This document shows, in pieces, positions 1 to 11,333 of a stretch of DNA of 64,000 nt (position 1 is its first letter; each line of letters opens with the position of its first letter). Position numbers and translations under genes: made by a program. The DNA is from Schistosoma haematobium (lineage: Eukaryota; Platyhelminthes; Trematoda; Strigeidida; Schistosomatidae). The stretch lies in NCBI RefSeq assembly GCF_000699445.3, contig NC_067196.1, positions 85,674,364 to 85,738,363 on the forward strand. Reading direction: 5' to 3'. The notes beneath the pieces are model-generated. The model was given only the letters and a program-made list of their open reading frames with translations. It was not told where the DNA came from and made no database searches.

Positions 1-107
1 ACTTTGTACATGCAAGGTAACAAAATAAAAGGTTTTGTTAACTATTGAACTGTCTACATGAGAATAGAATTTCATTTTAGTGGTTAATTCAATTCAACAT
101 ACTTGTA

Positions 108-1042
108 AATCATCAGCATAGATGATCTATGTCGAATGATTGGAAGCCTACTCATGTTAGACGGGAATGATGTGACGAACCAGCTAACATCAAAGTCACA
201 CCTCGCGGTCAACACCCTACATAGATTATCCCATTGACGTATTAAGGTACTATAGATGTTTTGAAGACTGTACAACACAAAGGGCGTTATTACAGAAATA
301 TATTATCACAGATTGAAATCATGAGTCAGTTGAAGCTAGACCACCATTGAAAACCTGGAAGCACTGGACGGCCGTTTCGTCCTAGTATGGGACTCCTCAG
401 CAATTGACTAATGATTTCAATCTGTGAAAATTTCTAAAAATCTCCACAAACCCCTTCTGATAATAATCATCTGCTCACTAGTGACTGACTTCAAGAGATA
501 CTCCTGGAGTTCTAGTGGGAAGCCGTTACCAGTGGAGTGCAACCAGGTCTGTTGTGAGATATCAACTCACTGAAGACAATGGTATTTGGTGGCGCAACTT
601 CGTGGATTGGTTGAAGTTAGGCATTAACACCGTTGGATGCCGGCTCAGTGGTCTACTGGTTAAGTGCTCGCGCGCGAAGCCAGTAGGTCCTGGGTTCGAG
701 CCCCGGGTGGTGCGGGATAGTGGATGCGCACTGCTGAGGAGTCCCATACTAGGACGGAACGCCGTCCAGTGCTTCCAGGTTCTCAATGGTGGTCTAGCTT
801 CAACTGACTCATGATTTCAACCTGTGAAATTTCTAAAACTCTCCACAAACCTCTTCAGAAATATATTAGTCAAAGTAGATACAAACGAAGGTAAGATCAT
901 CGCCGTATGGGCCAGTTCATGGCGTACAATCAGTTGGTTGTCCTTGACTTTGACGAGTATCGATGATTTGTTCGATATTCAGTGACACAATTGTCGGGTG
1001 ATTTGGCTAGGGCTCAGTGAAATTTCACTGGCTCTACATACT
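108..1042. repeat. Dispersed repeat family F, copy 1, split by a SINE
   Basis: The two halves, 108-305 and 869-1042, align in order with the uninterrupted stretch 16412-16805. They share the ends of a low-copy repeat containing a stretch ending in CAGTTCATG and a GTTGTCCTTGAC block. The interruption is the fold-back SINE at 306-855. I see no intact reading frame; the repeat's class is not recognised. Confidence 0.75.
306..855 (+). mobile_element. Fold-back tRNA-like SINE (family A) with 13-bp TSD
   Basis: The insertion is bounded by the identical 13-mer CAGAAATATATTA at 293-305 and 856-868. It opens with an inverted 3' arm (306-402, containing a minus-strand hammerhead remnant). A direct unit follows: leader, tRNA-like part around 645-705 with B-box-like GGGTTCGAGCCCC, hammerhead region 725-773, then the common tail ending CTCCACAAAC. 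The direct hammerhead has GGAAC where GAAAC is expected, so it is probably dead. The inverted one has lost one strand of stem I. The TSD and the shared 3' end suggest LINE-mediated insertion. Confidence 0.85.
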
Positions 1043-1424
1043 GTTTGAATTAGCCAAAACACTTTTTTTTTGAAAACTTACTAATGATAAGACATTAAAG
1101 AGGAAGGATGTATTTGTAAAATCTCAGCGAATGAATTTGGAGTAAATCCAACGTTTCATCTGGCAATCTGGTTCAAGCATTTTTAAGGAAATGTAATCAA
1201 AAATCAAAAGTATCGAATATTCGATAATGTCTTACATCAACTCGGCGCCAAAATACTGTGAAACTATTCGATCAAATTTAGACGAAAGTTCTTATTAATT
1301 ACTGATGATAATGTGATAATAATTTGGATCGGTTTTTGTAATTTTTTAACTATGATGATCTTTATAAATTGATAATAAACAAAAGAAATACTTCTCATTT
1401 GACAAATTTACGAAAATCAAACGA

Positions 1425-1995
1425 CCTCGAGGCGGGGTCCTGTATGCGCACTGCCGAGGAGTCCCATAATAGGACGAAACGGCCGTCCAGGGCTTCCAGG
1501 TTTTCCATGGTGGTCTAGCTTCAATTGAATCATGATCTCAACTATTAAAATTACTAAAAACGCCACAAAACCCCTTCTGACACTAATCAAGATATACTCA
1601 TTACTGACTGGCTTCAAGAGATGTTTCCTGGAGTTCTAGTGAGAAGCAGTGACCAGTGGATTTCAACCGAGTCTGTTGTGAGATAGTAACTCACTGAAGA
1701 TTATGGTGAATATGTCGCTCAATTCTGTGGATTAGTTGAAGTTAGACATTAACAACGTTGGATCCCGGTCAGTTCAGTGGTTTAGTGGTTAAGCTCTCGC
1801 GCGCGAAATTGATAGGTCCTGTGTTCGGATCTCTTGAGGTGGGATCGTGGATGCTTTCTGCTGAGGAGTCCCACGATAAGATGAAAAGGCTATCCAATGC
1901 TTCGAGGTTTTCCATGGTGGTCTAACTCCAATGGACTCATGATCTCATCTATTGAAATCACTACAATCTCCATAAAAACCCCTTCTGATATAAAA
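1425..1995 (+). mobile_element. Two head-to-tail family A SINE units
   Basis: A partial unit (1425-1590, hammerhead region 1447-1497 with CCGAGGA instead of CTGAGGA) runs directly into a fuller unit (about 1590-1990). The second unit has a tRNA-like segment near 1773-1835 and a degraded hammerhead near 1849-1899. Both end in the family tail CTCCA(C/T)AAAAACCCCTTCTGA. The head-to-tail order suggests a dimeric or multimeric RNA or DNA source. Confidence 0.75.
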
Positions 1996-2325
1996 TGAGG
2001 TAAATTTGGTGAATTTATTGTATATTACTGAAATGTATATAGAAACTGTAAAAGCTAAAGAGCAACTCATAACAATTGTTTTGTTGTGGGTCTTTTTATA
2101 TAACTATTCATGCGTTCAATCTTCACCGGCTTATCTAATGTTCTTTGCCCGGAAGTCAATTCGTCATAGGATAAATAGACTATTTTATAAAATAATAATG
2201 TTCCGTATTCATTACTTCTCTTTTAAGATAAATTATAATAAACAATCTTGATTTCCTAGATTGGAAATATATCTATACATGATAATAATTTAAAGCTGAG
2301 GATATCTTCATCAAAGATGGTAGAG
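1996..2325. other. AT-rich stretch, nothing recognised
   Basis: Low-complexity AT-rich DNA with no conserved domain, splice-flanked frame or known repeat that I can identify. Confidence 0.5.
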
Positions 2326-2412
2326 AAGATTTGTAGCTCAGGTGGATGATTTTGGTAGAGTTTTGTTCTCTGACCAAACCATCCAGCTCAGAGAACAAAA
2401 CTCCACCAAAAT
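2326..2412 (-). repeat. Hairpin repeat family J
   Basis: Arms 2349-2373 and 2388-2412 are inverted copies (25 bases, one mismatch) around a 14-base loop. The reverse complement resembles 27085-27172 and, more weakly, pieces near 30010-30065 and 46010-46055. It is therefore a small dispersed family rather than a one-off palindrome. Class unknown. Confidence 0.65.
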
Positions 2413-2996
2413 ATCTTCATCAATTTTTTCATATGAATAAAAAGTGCTTTGACATAGTTTCTGGCAAGGAAATAATATTACATCTTTGTATAAAACCAAA
2501 TACTAATTACTGAATAACAAAATAAATACAAAATACATTTTAATGTAAAAAAGTGTTTTTTCTATTTTATTCACATTCTTTACATTACACTTGTAGTTAC
2601 CTAGACCTTTCGATATGAGTAGAGAATTATCTTGTAGAGTATAATATTTCACACTTTAAAAAATAATTGTACAATATTTTTTTTTTACAATAAATATGAA
2701 CTATATCTGGTCATAATACTTACACTCATATAACATTCTCAGACGAGGATGAGGCAGGTGATATGTTATCCATAACCTTGTTTTTTTTATTATTATGATT
2801 CTGAAGCTGATATCTTTATACGAAAAAATGTCTTCCGATAGATCAACTAAACTCGAACTAATCACATATTATTGTAAGATCACATGGTATTTAAGAGATG
2901 TAGGTGTAGGCGGCCTATTGCGAAGAAATGAGTTATTCATCTATCCACGTTCACCGCCCACTTGTTCTTGTCTGAATGAGTTCAAACATACATAGC

Positions 2997-2998
<2 letters not shown>
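2413..2998. other. AT-rich stretch, nothing recognised
   Basis: Short homopolymer runs only. A small frame at 2795-2995 shows no family resemblance and no splice context. Confidence 0.5.

Positions 2999-3055
<57 letters not shown>
2999..3055. repeat. (TA)n microsatellite
   Basis: Uninterrupted TA dinucleotide tract of about 57 bases. Confidence 0.95.
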
Positions 3056-3057
<2 letters not shown>

Positions 3058-3215
3058 TTATTAATGTCCGGTTTATCCATGTAGTAAGCTGATCTGTTAT
3101 TTTAAGGAAATATGCCTTATTGACTGGATCAGATCAGATAGTACGCAACCTTCAAACTATCGAAAATCCTGTGCGGATCGCCTCGGTATTAACTGAATTT
3201 ACAAGCATTATAAGC

Positions 3216-3475
3216 AAAGATGGATGGTGGTTAGTAGTGGACAATCAATACAAAAATAAATTAAAACTTCACCCCATTTCACAAGCTAGTAGCTATCTGG
3301 ACTCAGTAGCTAAATGGATAATATGATGACGTTTGAAGTGAATGGTACTAGGTCCGAATCTTGGAGTGAACATCAACTCTGAGATATTGGTACATCCAGC
3401 TGACGAGTCCTAAAAATAGGACGAAATGTACGTCCCAGATTCCCCTGCTACCACCATCCATCTCTACTTATAGTT
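3216..3475 (+). mobile_element. Sm-alpha-like SINE (family B), fold-back copy
   Basis: It starts with an inverted piece of its own tail (about 3216-3244) and ends with the same tail in direct orientation (about 3440-3475). Between them lies a tRNA-like segment (about 3299-3368: ACTCAGTAGCTAAATGGATAA, then a degraded B box, GGTCCGAATC) and a hammerhead. This order, tRNA-like head then hammerhead, is what is known of Sm-alpha elements in schistosomes. Confidence 0.8.
3389..3445 (+). ncRNA. Hammerhead ribozyme, family B, core intact
   Basis: Core CTGACGA at 3400-3406, stem II GTCC/GGAC, then GAAA, a short wobble-containing stem III (ATGT/ACGT) and cleavage-site C. Two positions of stem I no longer pair relative to the Sm-alpha pattern. 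Catalytic bases are present; activity may be weakened. Confidence 0.7.
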
Positions 3476-4257
3476 TAACAATGGAGTACATAACAATAAT
3501 GGAAATAAAATGTGATTACCCACTAAATGAGAATAACCAGATTCATGATCGAATTCATCTGTGGATATCATTATGATTATGTTATAGATGATATTATTTA
3601 ATTTCAGTCCTATTTATCGTCACAAGAAAAAGTTTATTGAAATTTCCTTTTGTACACATTGTTTATGTCCGAAATATTTGATCCATGTTACATCTAATAA
3701 TACTTATGAGTAGTTTATGCTTTTTTTCTTTCATAGGTTTATAGAAATATGGTCAGAAAGCCAAGTAGAACACTTTCTTTTCTTACCTGTTATATATTTA
3801 CTACCACATATACATTTGAATTCATAAATGCAACTAAAAGGTTACATTTGCAAAATATTGGTTTACTTCTATTTACAATGCAATTGAAAATTCCTCATGA
3901 GGAATTCTCTTCTTTCCATTCCTACTACTAAAATTAGATAATTTTCCCAACACCATCTTTAATCTATTCATACAATAACTTATTTATACTCATTTTGAGT
4001 ATTATGATATCAGTTAGAATGTAATAATAATAGCAGGAAATTATTTATGTAGAAGCGTGAGACCAAATATCAGTAATCTTTCTAGATAATAGTCTCCGGA
4101 ATACAGTTACTTGATCGAAGTTAGACATGTGATTCATTGGCTACTAACCTAATAACCAGAAAGTGACTTTCACACAACAATCTATTAAAATTAACCAATG
4201 GATCATAGTATATTGATTGCTGAGATATAATCCCATACTATGATAAAATAAAAATAT
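3476..4257. other. AT-rich stretch, nothing recognised
   Basis: No recognisable exon or repeat. The frame at 3749-3931 looks random. Confidence 0.5.
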
Positions 4258-4675
4258 CTAAATGGCGGATGGAGGTAGTCAACAGGAAACCCTGGACCCG
4301 GGTTTCGTGCTACTTGGCACTCGTCAGCAAGGTGTATCTGTAATCTTGAGGGAACTGGTGCTCCCTGACGGATTCGATCTCGTGTCACCCAGCTTCACAG
4401 TCAGAGACGTTACCACTGAGCTATCCGGGCCGCGACCGATCTCCTGTAGGACTGAGATATAATCACAATTGATTGACCACTGGGTGGTGATGGTTGCCAG
4501 GGTCTCCTTTTGGCTACCTCTAACCATCATCTTATCTCAGTATAGTGTACACAATGTCGAGTCACCTAGACTAGTGGCTACATTGCAACTTGATCGATAG
4601 CATTCGATCTACACTAAGAAGGATTTGACACACATAACATTGATCACCATCCAGTGGTTAATCAATTATGATTAC
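4258..4675 (-). mobile_element. tRNA-like SINE family C with hammerhead
   Basis: Read on the minus strand: a leader shared with 21910-22249, an inverted fragment of the element's own 3' tail (around 4490-4525), then a tRNA-like head (TAGCTCAGTGGTAACG near 4400-4425; B-box-like GATCGAATCC near 4370-4382), an intact-looking hammerhead and a tail ending in CTACCTCCATCCGCC. It differs from families A and B in stem II and in its tRNA-like head. Confidence 0.75.
4289..4333 (-). ncRNA. Hammerhead ribozyme, family C, all elements intact
   Basis: Minus strand: stem I ACCTTG with CAGGGT (one G-U), core CTGACGA, stem II GTGC/GCAC with loop CAAGTA, GAA, stem III ACCC/GGGT and cleavage-site C. Every canonical core base is present and all three stems pair. 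This is a type I-like topology with a very short stem III. Activity is predicted from sequence only. Confidence 0.8.
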
Positions 4676-5262
4676 AAATATCTAATCTTCTTTAGTATTT
4701 TCAATTGTTTCCCCAGTTAAAATCAATCCATAATTAAACTTAAACATAACACCAATAGAATGAACTAAACATTCAATATTAGAAAATACTTGTTTATTTC
4801 TCTCTTTCTTCAAATGAAATATTCACATCAATCATGTAAACAATGAAAGACAGGTGACTAAATATAATTCAAAGGGTTCTGTTTATTTATTTTGTTCATT
4901 GTTTTTGTTCTATTCTAATTCAGTGAATTTTAGATAAAAATCTAAATGATATCAATGATATTGAATTTAGTTTTTATAATACAAAGTATCTGCATTTATA
5001 TATGTAAACTTCACTTGATATCATCATCATCATCACTATCACTAATGCCATCAGTTCTCATTTAATCTATCAAACAAAGTGAATGAATGTATGAATAATT
5101 TCTTTATCATTACTTAGTATTGTTTCTCTTTTTGACACATAGTCGGGTAGGGATTCCATTTATTATTTTTTTTGCATAAATTAATAACTGAAAATGTAAG
5201 GAATACATTTAAATGAATCAAACGAAGATCAATGTTAATTTACGATGATAAAAAAAACCAAT
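4676..5262. other. AT-rich stretch, nothing recognised
   Basis: Includes a short run of TCA units near 5021-5034; otherwise no coding or repeat signal. Confidence 0.5.
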
Positions 5263-5975
5263 ACTTACTTACACCTGTTACTCCTAATGCAGCATAGGAT
5301 ACCGACCAGCATTCTCCAATATACTCTGTCATGAGCCTTCTTTTCTAGTTCTATTCAATTGTTGTTCATTCTTTTCATGTCTATTTCCATTTATCGGCGT
5401 AATGTGTTCTTTGGTCTTCCTTTTTTCCTTAAGCCTTAAGGATTCCATTTGGAGGCTTGCCTTGTGACGCAGTTCGATGCTTTCCTCAATGTGTGTCCTG
5501 TTCACTTTCAGCTCTGCTTTTTGATTTCTTCCTCCACTGGAATCGGGTTTGTTCTCTCCCACAGTAGGTTGTTTCTGATAGTGCCTGGCCAATGGATCCG
5601 AAGTATTTTGCGTAAACAATTGTTAATAAACACCTATATCTTCTGGATGATGGCTTTCGTAGTTCTCCAGGTTTCTGCCCCATACAGTAGAACTGTCTTG
5701 ACATTTGTATTGAAAATCCTGACCTTGGTGTTGGTTGACAGTTGTTTTGAGTTCCAGATGTTCTTCAGTTGTAGATATGCTGTTCTTGCTTTGCCGATCC
5801 GCGCCTTCACATGTGCATCAGATCCACCGTGTTCATCAATGATACTGCCCAGATATGTAAAGGTTTTTACATCTTCCAAATCTTCTTCGTCAATTGTGAT
5901 TGGATTGGTACATGCTTTGTTGTATCGGACAATCTCGCTTTTCCCTTTGTGTATATTGAGACCTACTACTGCTAC
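5263..5975 (-). mobile_element. RTE-like LINE, 5'-truncated 3' end
   Basis: Minus-strand frames encode the C-terminal part of an RTE/SR2-like reverse transcriptase: [15 protein letters not shown], then [21 protein letters not shown], and [17 protein letters not shown]. At least one frameshift lies near 5640-5700. It ends at GGAGTAACAGGTGTAAGTAAGT; short tandem repeats at the 3' end are typical of RTE elements. It closely matches 20994-21745. Confidence 0.85.
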
Positions 5976-7194
5976 TCTGATCGTCTTTTCCTGCATTTGT
6001 TGTTACGTGTGCAATAGAAGAGCCAGATCATCTACGAACAAATGTTATATTAACGTATATTATAAATTTTTGAATGTATTATACTGAATAAAGACTACAA
6101 GCCTATAATGAATCGAAATCTTTTTCTTAATAAATAAAACATTGATGTCCCGTAACACGGTGTCCAAAATTTAGCCTTATCTGGACTAATCGACATAGAA
6201 ATGTGCAAAATTACAAATTCATATGTAAAACATGCAATGAACAATCTCATGTTTATATAAGAACATCAATAGTAATCTTTCGAGAAAAACAATGTCACAA
6301 TTCTCAGATGAATAATAGGAAAAGAGTAATAAGAATAATAATAAATCAAGGAGGAAAAAGTATTATTTCTACATATAAACAAATGACTAAACGAAAAAAA
6401 AAACCGTTACTATCATTATGTTTAGCATGAATAAAGGGATACAAATGGAAATGAAGTCTGGTTTAGTAATCAGATCACGCTAAAGCAGTAGATGAATTGC
6501 ATTGAGATATGAGTGCAAAAGAAGGTTTTTATTTGTGATGGTTTGTATTTTCCTGTTAGTGAATATCAATGTAAACATAAACACTGAAATTCAGGCAAAT
6601 AAATCTAACGAGTCACAAATAGGATATAATATGAGCATTGCTAGTTACTGCTTGACATGAGTAAATGTGGTAAAAGATTAGATTACACGTGGTAGTCGAT
6701 ATATGCCTAGACATCATTAAGCTATTCTTTAAATATTCAGCAAAAGTGCACATATTCTTTACATTCTATAAACTATAAAGTTGTTCATTGATTTAGACCA
6801 AAATGCGATCGGAATTATTCAAGTTCATGTAGTCAGTTCATTAGCTATGACTAATTGATCTAAACAACACTGCAGCTACATTATTAGTTCTGTAGAACAT
6901 GGATATATAATAATATGTTATCTAAAAATCCTTTGTGAATATAAAACAACTTTGTAGGGTTAATAACTAAATTAACCTATCCAGTCCATGTAAGGATACT
7001 CCATCAAATTTTTCATTTAGTTTGAGATTGACTATTTTTTTTATACAGTTAGGTGATGACAGGATTCGTACTCAAATAATCTATAAACTATTAATTACCA
7101 TGAAAGACATATAATTATCTTCAACCTACTGGATGGTCATACACTTATATCATACAACAATATCTCAGGTAATGAAAGATAGCCTTCAGTAATA
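5976..7194. other. AT-rich stretch, nothing recognised
   Basis: No exon with recognisable homology and no repeat that recurs elsewhere in the window by eye. Confidence 0.45.
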
Positions 7195-7585
7195 AAGATA
7201 GTAGGTCAGTGGGTTTGTGTCAATCCTTGCAGCTTGTTTTTCTGCGAAAGTCCAGCTTCTCCTTGAAATTGTTTTATGGTTGGTCTGATACCACTTGTTT
7301 GGATAAGGCGTTCCATTTATTGACTACTCGATAAGAAAAACGGAACTCTGCTCTGAATATATTATATCGCGGTTTTTGAACCTTCTTGTTATGGCCTTGA
7401 AGAGGATTGGTTCCGAAGGGAGCTAAAAGATAAGATATTTTAACACCTGAATCGTTTGTGAAGATAGGGAATGCTAATATTAGACCAACTGGCGTTGTAC
7501 GATACGATAAGAGGAAAACGTTCAGGCATTTCAAGCGCTCATTGTAAAAGAGTTTGGAAAGAGCATTCACTAACTTTGTTCCCAC
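7195..7585 (-). mobile_element. CR1/jockey-like LINE C-terminal fragment
   Basis: A minus-strand frame (7274-7585) ends in NPLQGHNKKVQKPRYN followed by FRFSYRVVNKWNALS. This is the C-terminal tail pattern of invertebrate non-LTR reverse transcriptases (RGHNKK...FSHRVVNKWN...). It is 5'-truncated, with no reverse-transcriptase catalytic motif. It resembles the end of the element at 23730-24725 only distantly. Confidence 0.75.
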
Positions 7586-8283
7586 AAGCTAAACACGCTC
7601 GTGTTAATATCCTTAATAACACATGAACCGAATACTTGGATATAGTACTCTATTCGGATTAAAATTTAAATGACTGTGTTTACGAGTGTTGATTACGAAG
7701 ATATATATGCAGACAAATGTAATTTTGATAGCTCTATAGTTTTGATATATGAAATACTTGCAGAATGGTTTCAACAGAAAAGTTGGTACACTGGAGCAAT
7801 CAGACATCGGTCAAACAACACTCGTATACTGTTGGTCAAGGGATTGCTTCTCTTTTTGAAGCGACGAGACATATACCACTGGTTGGACAAGTGGCCAAAA
7901 TTTCTAAAGAACAAATATGTGCATTTGTATGAGTCAATGTAGAGAAATCGTTTGATTCGGTATAGTTAGTAACAGTATAAAATGATCTGAGTTATTCAAA
8001 TAATATATCAGAAAATGGCCGAACAACTGTACATAGGTACGCTATTTATTTTAGAATTTGGCTTACTTGATCAGTTTTGTGCTTGTTTTATCATGAAAAC
8101 TGTTGAAGCACTAAGGTTACTCCTAACCTGATGGTTGAACTATGGAAAATCTACATAAATTCAATGGATACTTTATGTACAGAAGTAATAAATGCAATAT
8201 TGTAGATAATTCTAATAGAATTTTTACTTAGAAACGTAATAATAACGAATCTAGTACTTATAAGTTATATAATGATATTTTCA
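7586..8283. other. AT-rich stretch, nothing recognised
   Basis: A 90-residue frame (7670-7942) has no recognised motif. Confidence 0.45.
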
Positions 8284-8670
8284 ATAGTTGAGATCATGAA
8301 TCAATTGAAGCTAGACCACCATGGAAAACTGGAAGCACTGGACGACCATTTCGTTCTACTGTAGGACTCCTCAGCAATGCTCATCCACAATCCCTCCTCG
8401 CGAGGTTCGAACAGTGGCATATGTGTTGCTCAATTTCATGGAGTATTTGAAGTTAGACAGTAACAACGTTGGATACCAGCCAGCTCAGTGATCTAGTGGT
8501 TAAGCGCTCGTGCGCGGAACTGATAGGTCCTGTGTTCGAATCTCTTGAGGCGAGATCGTGGGTGCGCACTGCTGAGAAGTCCCATACTAGGAAGAAACGG
8601 CTGTTCAATGCTTCTAGGTTTTCAATGGTGGTCTTGCTAAGATCAACTCATGAATTTAATTAATAAAAAT
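8284..8670 (+). mobile_element. Fold-back family A SINE
   Basis: Inverted arm 8284-8420 (tail, hammerhead, part of the tRNA-like box) is followed by a direct body 8420-8670 with a tRNA-like segment near 8485-8545 and a second hammerhead region 8565-8617. The direct hammerhead has CTGAGAA instead of CTGAGGA and is probably dead. Confidence 0.75.
8335..8380 (-). ncRNA. Hammerhead ribozyme, family A, core intact
   Basis: Minus strand: stem I GCATTG/CAGTGC (with one G-U), CTGAGGA, a stem II with one A-C mismatch, GAAA, stem III ATGG/TCGT with wobble pairs, and cleavage-site C. All catalytic bases are kept. Confidence 0.6.
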
Positions 8671-8888
8671 AGAATATACAGATACAATAGATGGAAATAA
8701 CTGAGGTATAAGGTAGTTGCTTAAAATTATTAGACCACACTGAAGTTAATTAATCAATTACATCAAATATTATTCGTATTTAAATAGACCACTCAATAAG
8801 ATATTTTCGAAAAAAATGATGCCTCTATTCAACTATGTTAGCGGTATCTTTATTTAAATGCTATTGAGATAATAATAGCTATAAATCT

Positions 8889-9180
8889 TAATAGTTGAGA
8901 TCATGAGTCAATTGCAGCTAGACCACCATGAAAAACCTGGAAGAATTGGATGAGAGTTTCGTCCTACTGTGCGTCTCCTCAGTAGTGCGCATCCACCATT
9001 CCGCCTCGCGGGTTTCGGACACAGGACCTCTAGACCACTGAGATGGCCGGCATCTAACGGTGTTAATGACTAACTTCAACTAATCCAGAAAATTGAGCGA
9101 TACATCCACCATTGTCATCAATGAGTTACTATCTCACAACAGACCTAGTTGAAGTCCACTGGTTACTGCTATAATTTTCA
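8889..9180 (-). mobile_element. Family A SINE, minus orientation
   Basis: A nearly full unit read on the minus strand: leader (about 9180-9070), tRNA-like part (about 9055-9000), degraded hammerhead (about 8990-8935, stem II lost) and family tail to 8889. Confidence 0.75.
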
Positions 9181-9493
9181 AGAAGAAGGAAGTTTGTTTC
9201 TGATGTTGAAATGGTTAAATTTTGTTCTACAATGGTTTTAAATAAAACTTCAGTCAAATCAAGATGAATCATTATTGAGGCGCTACTTTAATTCATCTTT
9301 TTCTCGTTTTAGATTCGTAACTGCAATTTGATGATAAAGTTTAACAATAAATATACACATATATGGTGAAAGTTACAACGAAACTATGATGAAATAAAAC
9401 TTCGTCTTTATCTGTTTTTTTATCATTTTTCTCAAAAAAGAAACTTAAAACATTCATAATGGTGAAGTAAATTTTCTATCTCATTGAATGAAA

Positions 9494-9587
9494 AAATTGT
9501 ATTTCTGATGTTTCGTGACTTAATATAAGTCATTTCATCAGACTAAATCAATAACCCTTTGGTCACGAAACGTCAGAAATACAATTT
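9494..9587. repeat. Inverted repeat with hammerhead-like halves
   Basis: Arms 9494-9519 and 9562-9587 are inverted copies (26 bases, one mismatch). On the minus strand the interior gives CTGATGA (9535-9541), a UGACUU/AAGUCA hairpin and GAAAC. This is the pattern of type I hammerheads with a two-base stem III, as known from Penelope-like elements. The first stem II pair is A-C and stem III is ACAT rather than ACGT, so it is degraded. Confidence 0.5.
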
Positions 9588-9882
9588 TCTACTTATTCGA
9601 ATATAACATAAAATATATTTGTCATTAATTTTCTACTCAATACTTAATTCATTTGAAATTATGAAGTTCAACCTTTGCATTGATATCAATAATTATTTGC
9701 CATATGATATTATAATAACAATAAGATTGAATTCTACTTATTCACCTATTGAATATAAAGTGAAATTAAAGGGTTCAGTTTGTATTAGGATGAAAATCAG
9801 TTATTTGTGGAAATCAAATTAATTTTATAATTGGACATGGAAGATCACCATAAACAATTAAGAATTTTTATTAGAAAGGGAT

Positions 9883-10645
9883 TTTGTGGAGATCGTAGTA
9901 ATTTACTACTTGAATTCATGAGTTGATTAAAGCTAGACCATCTTGAGAAACCTCGAAGCACTGGACTGACGTCAAGTCCTGGTATGAGACTCCTCAGCAG
10001 TGCGCATCCACGATCCCTCCTCATGAGATCTCAACACAGGACCTATCAGTTTCGCACGCGAACACTTAACCACTAGACCACTGAGCCGGCATCTAATGGC
10101 CCATGAGAGGGACTGTGGATGTGCGCTGCTGAGGAGTCCCTTACCAGGACGAAACGACCGTTCACTACTTCCAGGTTTCTTATGGTGGTCTAGCTTTAAT
10201 CGACTTATGAATCCAACTGTGAAATTACTACAATCTCCATGAAGTCTCTATCTGATAATAATCATCATGTGCTCACTAGTGACTGGCTTCAAGATGGATT
10301 TCATGGAGTTCTGGTGAGGAGCGGTGACCAGTGGACGTCAATCGTGTCTGTTGTGAGACAGTTACTCACTGAAGACGATGGTGAACGGTGGTTCGATTTC
10401 ATGAATTGGTTGAGGCTAGACATTAACAACGCTGGATACCGGCCAGTTCATTGGTCTAGAGATTAGACGTTCGCGCGCGATACCGAAGGTGTTGGGTTCG
10501 AGTCACGAGTGCGGAATCGTAGAAGTACACTGCTGGGGAGTCCTATACTAGAACGAAATGGCCGTCCAGGGCCTCCAGGTTCCTCAAAGTGGTCCAGATT
10601 TAATCGACCCACGAATTTAACTATTCAATTAAGGATTTATTTATT
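9883..10645 (+). mobile_element. Composite fold-back family A SINE
   Basis: Order: inverted arm with tRNA-like part (9883-10098), direct hammerhead and tail (10099-10240), then another full direct unit (10240-10645). Hammerhead regions: 9952-10002 minus (GAAA lost), 10122-10168 plus (core CTGAGGA and GAAA kept, stem I weak) and about 10520-10573 plus (CTGGGGA, A6 lost). The final unit has a good tRNA-like B box, GGGTTCGAGTC, near 10494-10504. Confidence 0.75.
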
Positions 10646-11011
10646 CATCAAATGGTATGTTATATACTAATGTGCATTTTTTTTGAATACACAAAATACT
10701 TTTTAGCTAGAATTAATTATGACGTGAATACCACCTAGTATGAATATTTCATACCAAAGATTAATTATATACTGGATAAACCTTTTATCATGCCATATTT
10801 AATATGCATGATTTATGGTTTATCACATGTTATTAATCACTCAAGTGTAAGTACACTTTATGAGGTTTATCACATATTTTAGAATATTTTAAATAAACAT
10901 ATTCAATTCATGTCACATAGATAATTAGTACAGTTTGAAGAATAAGTACTGTAAAATAATTCATACTAACTGATTAGGATATATTATGGCTATGTGCAAT
11001 GAAAAAGTGTT
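10646..11011. other. AT-rich stretch, nothing recognised
   Basis: Short imperfect repeats of a GGTTTATCACAT motif (around 10817 and 10864) but no recognisable feature. Confidence 0.45.
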
Positions 11012-11333
11012 GTAGAGGTAAATAAATCCCGAAAATAAATATCTCTGTAAGTCTTCGACGTTGGATGCTGACCACATTAGTTCTAATGGACTCACCTAGT
11101 TGAAGGTGCTCGGTCATGCATCCGCACCAGATCACGAGTGGGAACGCCGTGCTCAACATCCCCTGTAATCACTAGCCAGTCTAGATCAGTTGATCCTCGA
11201 TATACTGATAGCCTATCAAATATATTCTGGAACCTCCTTGCTTCTGTCTTTTAATTTCACTTAGTGGTTACGATTCATATTAGGTGTTACTGGTTAAAGC
11301 GTTGTCAAATTCCAAATACCTGTGGCATCTTCA
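11012..11333 (+). repeat. Dispersed repeat family H, copy 1
   Basis: About 320 bases align without large gaps to 41803-42126 in the same orientation. Both begin around GGTAAATAAATCCC and end around CTGTGGCATCTTCA. There is no coding frame; it may be part of a larger transposon terminal region. Class unknown. Confidence 0.75.

Noticed and set aside
645..705. tRNA genes at this and similar positions (for example 14258-14325, 25788-25858)
   Set aside because: A- and B-box-like motifs are present but always inside SINE copies followed by a hammerhead and family tail. No complete cloverleaf was found.
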